Shown here in pieces: positions 53,491 through 63,481 of a stretch of 64,000 nucleotides of DNA; the stretch's first letter is position 1, and each line of letters starts with the position of its first letter. The DNA comes from an uncultured Phascolarctobacterium sp. (GTDB taxonomy: Bacteria; Bacillota; Negativicutes; Acidaminococcales; Acidaminococcaceae): positions 1-64,000 of the forward strand of contig UQLS01000011.1 of the NCBI GenBank assembly GCA_900541915.1, given 5' to 3'. Below the pieces are notes generated by a model, which did not search any database, was not told where the DNA came from, and worked only from the letters and a program-made list of their open reading frames with translations. A program made the position numbers and the translations under genes.

Positions 53491-55401
53491 TTATTTTTTC
53501 TCAGCGATTTCTTGCTGCAGCATAGCAATGAAGTCAGCCTGTTTCATAGCACCAATATCGCCTTCGCCGCGGCGGCGTACGTTAACGGTACCTTCTTCCA
53601 TTTCTTTATCGCCGACAACCAGGGTATAAGGAACTTTTTGTACCTGTGCTTCACGAATCTTGTAACCGAGTTTTTCATTACGGTCATCAAGATGTACACG
53701 CAGACCCAAATCAAACATCTTGTCAGCCAGTTCTTTAGCATAAGCAACATGTTTATCGGTAATCGGCAGGATGCGTACCTGCTGCGGAGCCAGCCAAGCC
53801 GGGAAAGCACCGGCATAATGCTCGATGAGGATACCGATAAAGCGTTCGATAGAACCATAAACAACACGGTGAATCATAACCGGGCGATGTTTAAGTCCGT
53901 CTTCACCGGTATAGGTCAAATCAAATTTTTCCGGCAGCAGCATATCCAGCTGAATAGTGCCGCACTGCCAGGTACGACCGATGGAGTCAGTCAGATGGAA
54001 GTCAATTTTCGGGCCGTAGAAAGCGCCGTCGCCTTCATTGATTACATAAGGCAGTCCCAAATCTTCCAAAGCAGCTTTCAGCGCATTGGTAGTTTTTTCC
54101 CAGGTTTCTGCATCACCCATGGAGTCTTCCGGACGGGTAGAAAGTTCAGCATGATATTTCAGGCCGAAAGTAGCATATACTTCGTCAAACAGACGAATTA
54201 CGTTTTGAATTTCATCTTTAATCTGAGAAGGCATCATAAAGATATGCGCATCATCCTGAGTAAAGCAGCGTACGCGGAACAGACCGTGCAGCGCGCCGCT
54301 CAGTTCATGGCGATGTACAAGGCCAAGTTCACCTGCGCGGATAGGCAGCTCTTTATAGCTGTGCGGATGCAGTTTGTACACCAGCATGCCGCCGGGGCAG
54401 TTCATCGGTTTTACTGCATAATCAGCTTCATCAATCTGGGTAAAGTACATGTTTTCACGGTAATGATCCCAGTGACCGGAAGTTTCCCACAGTTTACGGG
54501 ACAGAATCATCGGAGTTTTGATTTCCTGATAACCATAACGACGATGTACCTGACGCCAGTAGTTAATCAGCTCGTTGCGGATAACCATACCGTTCGGCAG
54601 GAAGAACGGGAAGCCAGGGCCTTCTTCCATGATAGCGAAGATATCCAGTTCTTTGCCCAGTTTACGATGGTCACGTTTAGCGGCTTCTTCCAGCATATGC
54701 AGGTAGTTATCCAGCTCTTCCTTGCTGGCAAAAGCAGTACCGTAAATACGCTGCAGCATTTTGTTTTTCTCGTTGCCGCGCCAGTAAGCACCGGCAATGC
54801 TCTGCAGTTTAAAAGCTTTTACTCTGCCGGTAGAGGGGCAGTGCGGACCAGCGCACAAATCGGTGAAATCGCCCTGGGTATAGGTGCTGATAACAGCATC
54901 TTCCGGCAAATCGTTAATAAGTTCAACTTTATATTTTTCATCTTTGGCAGCAAACATAGCCAGAGCTTCGCTGCGAGGAATTTCCGCACGTACCAGCGGA
55001 ATATTCTGTTTGATGATTTTACCCATTTCTTTTTCGATAGCGGTCAAATCTTCCGGGGTAAAGGTATGCTCGCTGTCCAAATCATAGTAGAAACCATTGG
55101 CAATAGCGGGGCCAATAGCAAATTTAACATCCGGGAACAGATGCTGGATAGCCTGAGCCATAACATGCGCTGCAGTATGACGGATAGCATGCAGGCCTTC
55201 TTCAGATTCCGGTACAATAAATTCTACAGCAGCGTCATGGTCAAGCACGTCGCTCAAATCTTTATTCACGCCGTCTACAACAGCCAGCAGAGCCTGTTTT
55301 CCCAGTTTTTGAGACAGGCTTTTAGCAATTTCCAGTAAGCTTACACCAGCAGCATATTCTTTAACGCTGCCGTCTTTTAAAGTAACTTTAATAGCAGACA
55401 T
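53491..55401 (-). CDS. thrS: Threonine--tRNA ligase
   Basis: 636 residues from ATG 55401 behind AGGAGGAAG; a longer frame to 55443 would cover the T-box terminator. An N-terminal TGS domain (IKVTLKDGSVKEYAAGVSLL) and the editing domain with HTAAHVMAQA precede the class II core: MNCPGGMLVYK, RVRCFTQDDAHIF, and a C-terminal anticodon domain. Controlled by a T-box leader with an ACC (Thr) specifier. Confidence 0.98.
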   Translation of the reverse strand: MSAIKVTLKDGSVKEYAAGVSLLEIAKSLSQKLGKQALLAVVDGVNKDLSDVLDHDAAVEFIVPESEEGLHAIRHTAAHVMAQAIQHLFPDVKFAIGPAIANGFYYDLDSEHTFTPEDLTAIEKEMGKIIKQNIPLVRAEIPRSEALAMFAAKDEKYKVELINDLPEDAVISTYTQGDFTDLCAGPHCPSTGRVKAFKLQSIAGAYWRGNEKNKMLQRIYGTAFASKEELDNYLHMLEEAAKRDHRKLGKELDIFAIMEEGPGFPFFLPNGMVIRNELINYWRQVHRRYGYQEIKTPMILSRKLWETSGHWDHYRENMYFTQIDEADYAVKPMNCPGGMLVYKLHPHSYKELPIRAGELGLVHRHELSGALHGLFRVRCFTQDDAHIFMMPSQIKDEIQNVIRLFDEVYATFGLKYHAELSTRPEDSMGDAETWEKTTNALKAALEDLGLPYVINEGDGAFYGPKIDFHLTDSIGRTWQCGTIQLDMLLPEKFDLTYTGEDGLKHRPVMIHRVVYGSIERFIGILIEHYAGAFPAWLAPQQVRILPITDKHVAYAKELADKMFDLGLRVHLDDRNEKLGYKIREAQVQKVPYTLVVGDKEMEEGTVNVRRRGEGDIGAMKQADFIAMLQQEIAEKK

Positions 55402-55415
55402 AATCTTCCTCCTAA

Positions 55416-55671
55416 AAATAAAATAAACCCCAATCCCTATCAAGGGACGGAGTTTTTCCGCGGTTCCACCCTAATTGACTCATTATCTGAGCCCACTCGG
55501 TACCGTTAACGCCGGCATACGGAACTGCATACTTACCTTAGCTTTCCGCAGTTCAGTTTGAAGGTGGTTCATTTTACCGCTTTACCCTACTGCTCTCAGC
55601 CTTGGCAGTATTTTCTGTAAGGATTATACGGTAACGCGTCCTTCGCATTACTGATAATTATTTTCAATTAC
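55416..55671 (-). promoter_or_regulatory. T-box leader (Thr) of thrS
   Basis: T-box sequence AGGGTGGAACCGCGG at 55472-55458 on the minus strand, with a terminator ACTCCGTCCCT/AGGGATTGGGGT (one bulge) and T-rich tail at 55416-55453. The stem I base GAAGG/CCTTC closes a specifier loop with ACC (55568-55566) followed by A, giving threonine. Confidence 0.92.
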
Positions 55672-55677
55672 TAGTTT

Positions 55678-55705
55678 ATTATAACACAACAGTACTGCTT
55701 GTCAA
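55678..55705 (-). promoter_or_regulatory. Promoter of thrS
   Basis: Minus-strand TTGACA (55705-55700), 16-bp spacer, TATAAT (55683-55678); the start near 55671 begins the T-box leader. Confidence 0.75.
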
Positions 55706-55822
55706 TACTGCTGTAAGGCTGGAAAAATATTATTCTTTTTAGTATAATGATACTGGCGTATGATTCATCTAAAATAATTTAATATTTTTAAATTTTATAA
55801 CAAAAAAACGAAGGATTGCCTA

Positions 55823-57394
55823 ATGTCACACAAACTAAGTTTAATTGCCTGCTTAGGCGCTGCGTTCTGTCTCTGGATGCAGCCGGTACAGGCCAAAAAA
55901 CTAAATATAATCTATATACCGCTGGATAACAGACCTGTATGCTCTGACTATGTGCAGCAGACTATGGAGGCGACCGGCTGCAATATTATCATGCCGCCGG
56001 AAAAATTTATTGCTAGCAGCAGTAATAACGGCGATCCGGAAGCTATCTGGGACTGGCTGCAGAATAAGGCCCCTAAAGCCGATGCAGCTGTCATCAGTAC
56101 CGACAGCCTGATTTACGGCGGGCTTGTTGCTTCCAGAACGCACCATATCCCCCAGGAAGTACTTACTGCACGCTTAGAACGTCTGAACGCTTTGCAGCAT
56201 AAGCTTCCTATCAAGCTTTATGTATTTTCTACTATTATGCGTACACCGCGTGCCAGCTTCGGCCGTGTAGAACCTCCCTATTACAGTGAATTCGGTCCTG
56301 CCATCTTTGCTTACAGCGAGCTTCTCGATAAAGCCGACAGCCGCACACTGCCGCTGACAGAACAGCTTACCAAACAGGCGCTGGAACGTAATATGCATCA
56401 TGCAGATTTAGGTGACTGGCTGGAACGCCGACAGAAAAATCTTGATGTAAATTATGAGCTGACTGCTATGGCTAATAACGGACGCTTTCATTACCTTGCT
56501 ATCGGCAAGGATGATAACGCCCCTTTATCTGCCACACATCTGGAAGCACGCAAAATAAATTTCCGCACCTTTAACATGGATCACAGCGTTTTTCAGATTC
56601 TGCCCGGTGTTGACCAGCTTGGACTGCTGCTTTTAACCAGGGCTTACAACGAAGCTCATGGCATTACACCATCTGTGTATCCTCTCTACAGCGGCGGTGT
56701 GGGTGCCGCTACCCTGCCCCAATACAGTGACGTACGTCTGCAGGACTCTGTGCCGCAACAGATTGACGCTGCCGGAGCCGTTGTTGCCGCAACTGCGGCA
56801 GAAGCTGACCTGGTACTGGCACTCAATACTCCTCCTGACGGTGTTGTCCGCGATTCCACAGCAGGCTCCAACCAATTTTTCGCTTCAGCAGAAAACAAAA
56901 AATTTATCCAGACTATAAAAAATACACTGGACAATGGTGCTAAAGTTTCGTTAGCTGACGTAAGTTATTCTAACGGTGCTGATAACGGCTTTATGGATCA
57001 GCTGACCAAAGCTGGACAGTTAGAACGTCTGACCGCCTATAATGGCTGGAATACAGCAGATAACACAGTTGGCTATGCTATCTCACAAGGCTTGCTGGCT
57101 GCCGATATGTCAAAAATTTCATCCGATGATTTAATGCGTCAGCGCATCATTGATGACTGGTTTTATCAAAGCAACGCCCGCTGCCGTATTTCCGTACTAC
57201 TAGAACAATACAGCCGCGAGGATTTAAAATATGATCTTGGCGCCGGTGAAAAACCAATTTTAAAAGAGGTAACTTCGGATTGCAATGCACTGGCAAAAAA
57301 ATATAGCTTTACCCGCAATACAGATTTTTCTTTAAGCTTTCCGTGGCATCGTCTTTTTGAGGTTAACGTCAATATAAACAGCAAACATAAATAA
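55823..57394 (+). CDS. DUF4127 family exported protein
   Basis: 523 residues. A signal peptide (SLIACLGAAFCLWMQPVQA, cleaved after about residue 24) precedes DUF4127: NIIYIPLDNRPVCSDYVQQ is the family opening, followed by AAVISTDSLIYGGLVASRTH and FGRVEPPYYSEFG. The domain is widespread in Firmicutes and of unknown role. ATG 55823 follows ACGAAGGATT. It is a single gene ended by a strong terminator at 57394-57430. The divergent thrS T-box lies upstream. Confidence 0.88.
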   Translation: MSHKLSLIACLGAAFCLWMQPVQAKKLNIIYIPLDNRPVCSDYVQQTMEATGCNIIMPPEKFIASSSNNGDPEAIWDWLQNKAPKADAAVISTDSLIYGGLVASRTHHIPQEVLTARLERLNALQHKLPIKLYVFSTIMRTPRASFGRVEPPYYSEFGPAIFAYSELLDKADSRTLPLTEQLTKQALERNMHHADLGDWLERRQKNLDVNYELTAMANNGRFHYLAIGKDDNAPLSATHLEARKINFRTFNMDHSVFQILPGVDQLGLLLLTRAYNEAHGITPSVYPLYSGGVGAATLPQYSDVRLQDSVPQQIDAAGAVVAATAAEADLVLALNTPPDGVVRDSTAGSNQFFASAENKKFIQTIKNTLDNGAKVSLADVSYSNGADNGFMDQLTKAGQLERLTAYNGWNTADNTVGYAISQGLLAADMSKISSDDLMRQRIIDDWFYQSNARCRISVLLEQYSREDLKYDLGAGEKPILKEVTSDCNALAKKYSFTRNTDFSLSFPWHRLFEVNVNINSKHK

Positions 57395-57430
57395 AAAATG
57401 CAGCTTTACGTAAGTAAAGCTGCATTTTTT
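57394..57430. terminator. Bidirectional terminator between DUF4127 gene and rnc
   Basis: 16-bp stem AAAAATGCAGCTTTAC/GTAAAGCTGCATTTTT with a 4-nt loop. Confidence 0.9.
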
Positions 57431-57432
57431 AT

Positions 57433-58164
57433 TTAAACTATAAAGTTCTTGCACAAAGGTACATTCATTCTTTCCAACGCATTTCTTGCTGCATGCTGCT
57501 CCGCTTCCTTTTTAGTTCTGCCGTCGCCGCTGCCGATAACCTTTCCCTTCATAGCAACTTCAGATGAGAACACCTTATTGTGCTCAGGTCCGCTGCTGCC
57601 CACCAAACGGTAAGTGATATCAACATCGCCATCCTGCTGCAGATATTCCTGCAGGCGGGTTTTATAATCGCTGCAGATGCCATGAGTACAGATATAATCA
57701 ATCTCACTCTTCATCTTGTCCAGCAGAAATTCCTGCGCCTTCAAAAATCCCTGGTCCAGATAATAGGCGCCTAAGACTGATTCAAAAGCATCAGCCAACA
57801 AAGAAGGACGTTCGCGGCCGCCGCTCAGCTCTTCACCTTTACCTAAAAGTAGGAAATCACCCAGACGGATTTTCTTGGCATATTCAAACAAAGATGCTTC
57901 GCAGACAAGATGGGCACGCAGTTTGGTCAGCTGGCCTTCATTAAGCTCAGGAAAGTTATTGTACATATAAGTGCTGACAATAACACTTAAAACAGAGTCA
58001 CCAAGGAATTCTATTCTTTCGTTATGCTGCGGCTTAGGCATAGCCTTAGCTTCATGTGCATAGGACGTATGTGTTAAAGCCATATCAAGCAGTGACAAGT
58101 CCTGCATTTCTATACCCAGCCAGCTGCAGAAGCTCTGCAGCTGCTGTGTACGTTTTTTTTGCAT
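57433..58164 (-). CDS. rnc: Ribonuclease III
   Basis: 243 residues. NERIEFLGDSVLSVIVSTYM is the RNase III signature with catalytic Glu and Asp; LADAFESVLGAYYLDQG gives the second acidic site. The C-terminal dsRNA-binding domain follows (DYKTRLQEYLQQ to KKEAEQHAARNALE). It matures rRNA and cleaves double-stranded RNA. It closes the fab operon; fabF-rnc adjacency is common. Confidence 0.97.
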   Translation of the reverse strand: MQKKRTQQLQSFCSWLGIEMQDLSLLDMALTHTSYAHEAKAMPKPQHNERIEFLGDSVLSVIVSTYMYNNFPELNEGQLTKLRAHLVCEASLFEYAKKIRLGDFLLLGKGEELSGGRERPSLLADAFESVLGAYYLDQGFLKAQEFLLDKMKSEIDYICTHGICSDYKTRLQEYLQQDGDVDITYRLVGSSGPEHNKVFSSEVAMKGKVIGSGDGRTKKEAEQHAARNALERMNVPLCKNFIV

Positions 58165-58181
58165 TTCTATCTACCCGTTTC

Positions 58182-59432
58182 TTAATCTTCGTATTTTTTG
58201 AAGATGATGCAGGCGTTATGACCACCAAAGCCCAGATTGTTGCTCAGAGCAGATTTTACTTCTGCTTTGCGAGCTACATTCGGAACATAGTCCAGATCAA
58301 GACCTTCTTCAGTATCAGGATCATGGTAGTTAATGGTCGGAGGAATTACGCCATTTTCAATAGTCAATACGGTAGCAATAGCTTCTACGCCGCCAGCTGC
58401 GCCAAGCAAATGGCCAATCATAGATTTGTTGGAGCTGATTGCCAGTTTATAAGCATGTTCACCAAATACTTTTTTAATAGCAATGGTTTCGCCCAAGTCA
58501 TTACGATGAGTAGAAGTACCGTGAGCATTGATGTAGTCAAGTTCTTCCGGTTTCATACCAGCATCTTTAAGAGCTGCTTCCAGGCACATTGCCGGAGTAT
58601 CACCAGTCGGATCAGGAGCAGTGATATGGTAAGCATCGCAGTTCAGGCCATAACCTACCAGTTCAGCATAAATGTGAGCGCCGCGTGCTTTAGCATGTTC
58701 CAGTTCTTCCAGAACCAATACGCCTGCGCCTTCACCCATTACGAAGCCGTCACGTTTTTTATCAAACGGGCAGGAAGCTTCTTCCGGATGCTCGTTGTTG
58801 GTAGAGAGAGCTTTCATGTTAGCAAAGCCTGCAATAGCAATCGGAGAGATTGCAGCTTCAGTACCGCCAGCCAGCATTACATCAGCATCACCGTATTGAA
58901 TAGTACGGAAAGCGTCACCGATGCAGTTAGTACCGGTAGCACAAGCAGTTACGATTGCAGTGTTAGGGCCTTTGAAGCCGTAAGCAATACCGATTTGGCC
59001 TGCCGGCATGTTTGGAATTTCCATCGGGATAAAGAACGGGCTAATCTTGCTAGGGCCTTTATCGCCATATTTGAGAGACTGTTCCAGGAAGGTATGGATA
59101 CCGCCGATACCGGTACCAACGCATACACCGCAGCGCAAAGGCTCAATTTTTTCCAGATCCAGTTTGGAATCTTCCAAAGCCAGCTTAGCAGCAGCTACAG
59201 CAAATTGGGTAACGCGGTCCATGCGTTTGCCTTCTTTTTTATCGCCATAGTTAGCAAAGTCAAAATCTTTTACTTCACCAGCAATTTTTACAGTGAAATC
59301 AGTAGTGTCAAATTGGGTAATATTGCCAATACCGGATTTGCCGGCAGTCAGGTTTTCCCAGAAAGTTTCCTTACCTGTACCGATAGGAGTAATCGGGCCA
59401 ACGCCTGTTACTACAACTCTTCTTTTACTCAA
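58182..59432 (-). CDS. fabF: Beta-ketoacyl-ACP synthase II
   Basis: 416 residues. [20 protein letters not shown] begins the protein; the catalytic Cys is in [15 protein letters not shown], and the two His in [11 protein letters not shown] and [12 protein letters not shown]. It elongates acyl-ACP with malonyl-ACP. Between fabK and rnc in the operon. Confidence 0.98.
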   Translation of the reverse strand: MSKRRVVVTGVGPITPIGTGKETFWENLTAGKSGIGNITQFDTTDFTVKIAGEVKDFDFANYGDKKEGKRMDRVTQFAVAAAKLALEDSKLDLEKIEPLRCGVCVGTGIGGIHTFLEQSLKYGDKGPSKISPFFIPMEIPNMPAGQIGIAYGFKGPNTAIVTACATGTNCIGDAFRTIQYGDADVMLAGGTEAAISPIAIAGFANMKALSTNNEHPEEASCPFDKKRDGFVMGEGAGVLVLEELEHAKARGAHIYAELVGYGLNCDAYHITAPDPTGDTPAMCLEAALKDAGMKPEELDYINAHGTSTHRNDLGETIAIKKVFGEHAYKLAISSNKSMIGHLLGAAGGVEAIATVLTIENGVIPPTINYHDPDTEEGLDLDYVPNVARKAEVKSALSNNLGFGGHNACIIFKKYED

Positions 59433-59449
59433 AATACTTCACCTCGAAA

Positions 59450-60403
59450 TTAAATTTTTTCTATATCTGCTTTCAATCTTCTGAAAATTTCCTTAACCGG
59501 TAAAATTTCCTTGATTTTCCACATATTCGCCCCGGTAAATACCAGACCTGTTTCCACATCGCCCTGCTGAGCACGTGTCAGCGCACGGATAATGCAGAAG
59601 CTGTGTGTGCAATGCTTTAAGCAGGCATCACAAACTGTCGGTTTGGGAGCTTTATTTTCTAAAGACAATTGGGCAAAAGGATTTCTGATAGCTCTGCCTT
59701 TATAGCCTACAGGGCTGTCAATTTGCACAACGTCTTCTTTTTTCATTTTCAGATAAAATTCCTTAAGTGCAGGAGCACCGTTGGATTCTTCACTGGCAGC
59801 AAAACGGCTGCCCATTTGTACGCCGCTGGCACCAAGCTTCAGCAGCTCTGCCACGTCGTTGCCGTCAATAGCACCGCCGGCAGCAATAACAGGGATTTTT
59901 ACTGCTTTAACAATCTCTGGCAGGATTTCTTTAATGGACTGCTGCGTACCCAAATGTCCGCCAGCTTCTGTGCCTTCAACAACAATGGCGGAAGCACCCA
60001 GTTTCTCCGATATTTTAGCCAGTTTGACAGATGAAACAATCGGCACGATCTCTACGCCGTATTCTCGTCCGACGGCGAAAATATCTCTTGAAAAACCGGC
60101 GCCGGCAACTATCAGATCAATTTTCTCTTGTGCGGCAGTAGTAATCAGGCCTAAAAATTCTCTGGCTGCAACCATGGCATTGATACCAATAATGCCCTTC
60201 CCTCCCGTCAGCTCTCTAGCCAGACGGATTTCTTTACGCAGCTCGTCGAATTCCATTCCGGAAGCAGCAATCAAGCCTATGCCTCCTTCATTTGCTACGG
60301 CAGCAGCAAGCCGTGCAGTGGACAGCCTGATAGCCATACCTCCTTGTACTATCGGCATTTCAGCAACAAGCTTACCGATTTTCAGCACTGGTAATTTCAA
60401 CAA
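59450..60403 (-). CDS. fabK: Enoyl-ACP reductase FabK-type flavoprotein (NMO family)
   Basis: 317 residues, an FMN-binding TIM barrel of the nitronate monooxygenase group. PIVQGGMAIRLSTARLAAAV and GTEAGGHLGTQ, then VIAAGGAIDGNDVAELLKLG, are the FMN and phosphate contacts. In this operon it is best read as the FabK enoyl-ACP reductase, which reduces the trans-2-enoyl group. The C-terminus holds an unusual Cys cluster CDACLKHCTHSFC. The activity is inferred from context, since nitronate monooxygenases look alike. Confidence 0.85.
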   Translation of the reverse strand: MLKLPVLKIGKLVAEMPIVQGGMAIRLSTARLAAAVANEGGIGLIAASGMEFDELRKEIRLARELTGGKGIIGINAMVAAREFLGLITTAAQEKIDLIVAGAGFSRDIFAVGREYGVEIVPIVSSVKLAKISEKLGASAIVVEGTEAGGHLGTQQSIKEILPEIVKAVKIPVIAAGGAIDGNDVAELLKLGASGVQMGSRFAASEESNGAPALKEFYLKMKKEDVVQIDSPVGYKGRAIRNPFAQLSLENKAPKPTVCDACLKHCTHSFCIIRALTRAQQGDVETGLVFTGANMWKIKEILPVKEIFRRLKADIEKI

Positions 60404-60440
60404 ATATCCCCCATTTCAGGACCATACAGCAGCTTTTGCC

Positions 60441-60460
60441 GGAGAGCCCGCAGGCTCTCC
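60441..60460. repeat. Strong hairpin between acpP and fabK
   Basis: Perfect 8-bp stem GGAGAGCC/GGCTCTCC with loop CGCA, not followed by a T-run on the minus strand, so not a simple terminator. It may stabilise or process the acpP mRNA. Confidence 0.6.
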
Positions 60461-60484
60461 GTAAAGCATGTAAAGCTCATTGTC

Positions 60485-60715
60485 TTATTTTTCTTCTTCC
60501 AACAGTTTAACTGCGTCAGCAACTGTACGGATTTTTTCAGCTTTTTCATCAGGAATTTCAACGCCGAATTCTTCTTCAAAAGCCATGATCAGTTCAACAA
60601 TATCCAGAGAGTCAGCACCGAGGTCATCGATGAAAGCGGATTCCATCTTTACTTCGTCAGCGTCAACGCTCAATTGTTCAACAGTAATATCTCTTACTTT
60701 TTCGAAAGTGCTCAT
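60485..60715 (-). CDS. acpP: Acyl carrier protein
   Basis: 76 residues, acidic. [20 protein letters not shown] holds the phosphopantetheine Ser (DSL). It carries growing acyl chains for the Fab enzymes. Ribosome site GGAGGTGA before ATG 60715. Confidence 0.98.
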   Translation of the reverse strand: MSTFEKVRDITVEQLSVDADEVKMESAFIDDLGADSLDIVELIMAFEEEFGVEIPDEKAEKIRTVADAVKLLEEEK

Positions 60716-60757
60716 TACGATTCACCTCCTTCCAAGAATTAATTGCATGCTGCATTA

Positions 60758-61501
60758 TTACATTACCATACCACCGTCAACATGTAAAGTCTGTCCGGTT
60801 ATATAATTGGCGTCATCGCTCACAAGGAACAAGACAGCCTTGGCAATATCTTCGGTTTCACCCAGGCGATTCAGAGGAATACCAGCTACCAGGTTTTCAA
60901 CCACTTTTTCAGAAAGCACGCTGGTCATATCGGTTTTGATAAAGCCAGGTGCAACGGCATTAACATTGATGCCGCGGGCAGCAACCTCTTTGGCTACAGC
61001 CTTGGTGAAGCCAATTACGCCAGCTTTGGCAGCAGCGTAGTTAGCCTGGCCAGCATTGCCCATCAGACCTACAACAGAGCTGATGCTGACAATGCGTCCA
61101 TATTTTTGTTTCATCATATATTTTACCGCAGCTTTAGTGCAGTTGAAAACCCCTTTAAGGTTTGTAGTCAATACTGCATCCCAATCTGCTTCTTTCATAC
61201 GCATCAAAAGGCCGTCACGGGTAATGCCGGCATTATTAACAAGAATATCGATGCGGCCAAATTCTTTAACAACTTCGTCAATCATAGCAGTACTTGCTTC
61301 ATGAGAAGAAATATCTGCCTGGATTACGATAGCTTTGCGTCCCATAGCTTCGATTTCAGCAGCAACTTCTTTAGCTGCAGCCTCACTGCCTGCATAGTTG
61401 ACAGCTACATCTGCACCTTCAGCAGCCAGAGCCAAAGCAATAGCACGTCCGATACCACGGGAAGCACCGGTTACGAGAGCTTTTTTGCCTTCTAATCTCA
61501 T
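60758..61501 (-). CDS. fabG: 3-oxoacyl-ACP reductase
   Basis: 247 residues from ATG 61501, with GGGGGA upstream; a longer frame to 61561 lacks one and runs into fab[20 protein letters not shown] is the NADPH loop, [14 protein letters not shown] follows, and [21 protein letters not shown] holds catalytic Ser and YxxxK. It reduces 3-ketoacyl-ACP in each cycle. It starts two bases after fabD ends. Confidence 0.97.
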   Translation of the reverse strand: MRLEGKKALVTGASRGIGRAIALALAAEGADVAVNYAGSEAAAKEVAAEIEAMGRKAIVIQADISSHEASTAMIDEVVKEFGRIDILVNNAGITRDGLLMRMKEADWDAVLTTNLKGVFNCTKAAVKYMMKQKYGRIVSISSVVGLMGNAGQANYAAAKAGVIGFTKAVAKEVAARGINVNAVAPGFIKTDMTSVLSEKVVENLVAGIPLNRLGETEDIAKAVLFLVSDDANYITGQTLHVDGGMVM

Positions 61502-61502
61502 C

Positions 61503-62450
61503 TTATTTTTCCCCCTGTAAGTGTGCAAGAGTTTTTTCCAGGCTTTCAGGATCTTCCACATTCAGAGCAGGCAAGCCTTTAGCAATTTTCTTGGTAAAGC
61601 CGGTCAGTACTTTGCCAGGACCAACTTCTACAAAAGTATCTACGCCGCCAGCAACCATATTGCGTACGGAGGTTTCCCAGAGTACGGGCATAGCAGCTTG
61701 TTTAACCAGCAGTTCTTTAATTTGTGCGCCGCTGATAACTTCCTGTGCAGTTACGTTAGCAACTACCGGAACAACAGCGTCATTGATATTGATAGGAGCC
61801 AAAACTTCTGCCAGACGTTCAGAAGCCGGCTGCATCAGAGTGCTGTGGAAAGGAGCACTTACAGGAAGCAGGATAGCGCGTTTAGCACCTGCTGCTTTCA
61901 AAGCTTCGATAGCTTTGTTAACAGCGCCAACAGCACCTGCAATTACTACCTGGCCAGGGCAGTTAAAGTTAACAGCCTGAACAGCTTCACCACTTTCAGC
62001 TTCTACACTGCGGCAGATTTCTACAATCTGTTCGCTTTCCAGACCCAGTACAGCAGCCATGCTGCCTTCGCCTACAGGAACAGCTTCCTGCATGAACTGA
62101 CCGCGTTTGCGTACAATGCGTACAGCATCAGCAAAAGCCAGTGCGCCAGCATTAACCAGTGCAGAATATTCACCCAGACTATGGCCTGCTGCAACATCGC
62201 AGCTTACGCCATGTTCTTTGAGAACTGCAGCACATGCAGTGCTTGCAGTAAGGATAGCAGGCTGAGTGTTATAGGTCAGACGCAGTTGGTCTTCAGGACC
62301 TTCAAAGCACATTTTAGTGATAGAAAAACCGAGAGCTTCATCAGCTTCTTCAAAAACACGTTTAGCAACAGGATATTGATCGTAGAAAGCTTTGCACATA
62401 CCTACGGTCTGGGAACCCTGTCCAGGGAATACAAAAGCAACTTTACTCAT
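61503..62450 (-). CDS. fabD: Malonyl-CoA:ACP transacylase
   Basis: 315 residues from ATG 62450, behind GGAGGCGA; an in-frame GTG five codons earlier would place that site inside the gene. [20 protein letters not shown], the catalytic [12 protein letters not shown] and [11 protein letters not shown] are conserved. It loads malonyl groups onto ACP. Third gene in the visible operon. Confidence 0.97.
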   Translation of the reverse strand: MSKVAFVFPGQGSQTVGMCKAFYDQYPVAKRVFEEADEALGFSITKMCFEGPEDQLRLTYNTQPAILTASTACAAVLKEHGVSCDVAAGHSLGEYSALVNAGALAFADAVRIVRKRGQFMQEAVPVGEGSMAAVLGLESEQIVEICRSVEAESGEAVQAVNFNCPGQVVIAGAVGAVNKAIEALKAAGAKRAILLPVSAPFHSTLMQPASERLAEVLAPININDAVVPVVANVTAQEVISGAQIKELLVKQAAMPVLWETSVRNMVAGGVDTFVEVGPGKVLTGFTKKIAKGLPALNVEDPESLEKTLAHLQGEK

Positions 62451-62491
62451 TGAAATCGCCTCCACTTAGTAAGATTTTATCAAAAATAAGA

Positions 62492-63481
62492 TTATTTACT
62501 CCATTTTAAAACGATAGATGCCCAGGTAAGACCAGCGCCAAAACCTACCAGCAGTACATTGTCGCCTTTTTTGAGCGCACCAGCCTGCTGTGCTTCGCAC
62601 AATGCAATGGGGATAGAGGCAGCAGAGGTATTAGCGTATTTATCAACATTTACCCATACTTTTTCCATCGGTGCTTTCAGACGTTTTGCTGCAGAAGTAA
62701 TAATACGCATATTAGCCTGATGCGGTACCAGAAGGTCCAGTTCTTCAGGCTGCATACCAGCTTTAGCCAAAGCGCGTTTAGCTGTCTTGCCCATAATCTG
62801 GATAGCGAATTTAAATACTTCCGGTCCATTCATGTGGATGGTATGTTCATTTTCAGCTACGGTTTCCGTGCTGGCAGGCTTACGGCTGCCGCCTGCAGGC
62901 TGGAACAGATATTTGCCGCCGCTGCCGTCAGAACCAAGGTCAATACCAAGTACGCCAAGGCCATCTTCAACGACACCTACAACAGCTGCACCTGCACCGT
63001 CACCAAACAGTACGCAGGTATTGCGGTCTTTCCAGTTCATAATACGGGACAGTGTTTCTGCACCGATAATCAGAGCCTTATTGTACAGGCCGGTTTTAAT
63101 CATCTGGCTTGCAACACCAAGGCTGTATACAAAACCGCTGCAGCCTGCGGACAGGTCAAATGCAGCAGCATTTTTCGCACCGATTCTGTCCTGAATCAGA
63201 CAAGCGGTAGACGGGAAAGCATGGTCAGGAGAAGCGGTAGCTACGATTACCAGGTCGATTTCTTCAGGAGAAACGCCTGCATCAGCCAACGCATTCTGAG
63301 CTGCTTTAAAAGATAAATCAGAAGTAGCTTCACCTTCAGCGGCAATATGACGCTGTTTGATGCCAGTACGTTCTGTAATCCATTCGTCGCTGGTATCTAC
63401 CATTTTTTCCAAATCAAAATTTGTTAAAGTTTTTTCCGGAACATAGTAACCAATTCCTAAAATACCAACAGATCTCATCAT
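62492..63481 (-). CDS. fabH: Beta-ketoacyl-ACP synthase III
   Basis: 329 residues. SVGILGIGYYVPEKTLTNFD begins the protein; the Cys-His-Asn triad is in LSAGCSGFVYSL, VPHQANMRI and KYANTSAASIPIAL. It starts fatty-acid synthesis from acetyl-CoA. The ATG at 63481 overlaps the plsX stop (ATGA); a second ATG follows at 63478. Confidence 0.97.
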   Translation of the reverse strand: MMRSVGILGIGYYVPEKTLTNFDLEKMVDTSDEWITERTGIKQRHIAAEGEATSDLSFKAAQNALADAGVSPEEIDLVIVATASPDHAFPSTACLIQDRIGAKNAAAFDLSAGCSGFVYSLGVASQMIKTGLYNKALIIGAETLSRIMNWKDRNTCVLFGDGAGAAVVGVVEDGLGVLGIDLGSDGSGGKYLFQPAGGSRKPASTETVAENEHTIHMNGPEVFKFAIQIMGKTAKRALAKAGMQPEELDLLVPHQANMRIITSAAKRLKAPMEKVWVNVDKYANTSAASIPIALCEAQQAGALKKGDNVLLVGFGAGLTWASIVLKWSK

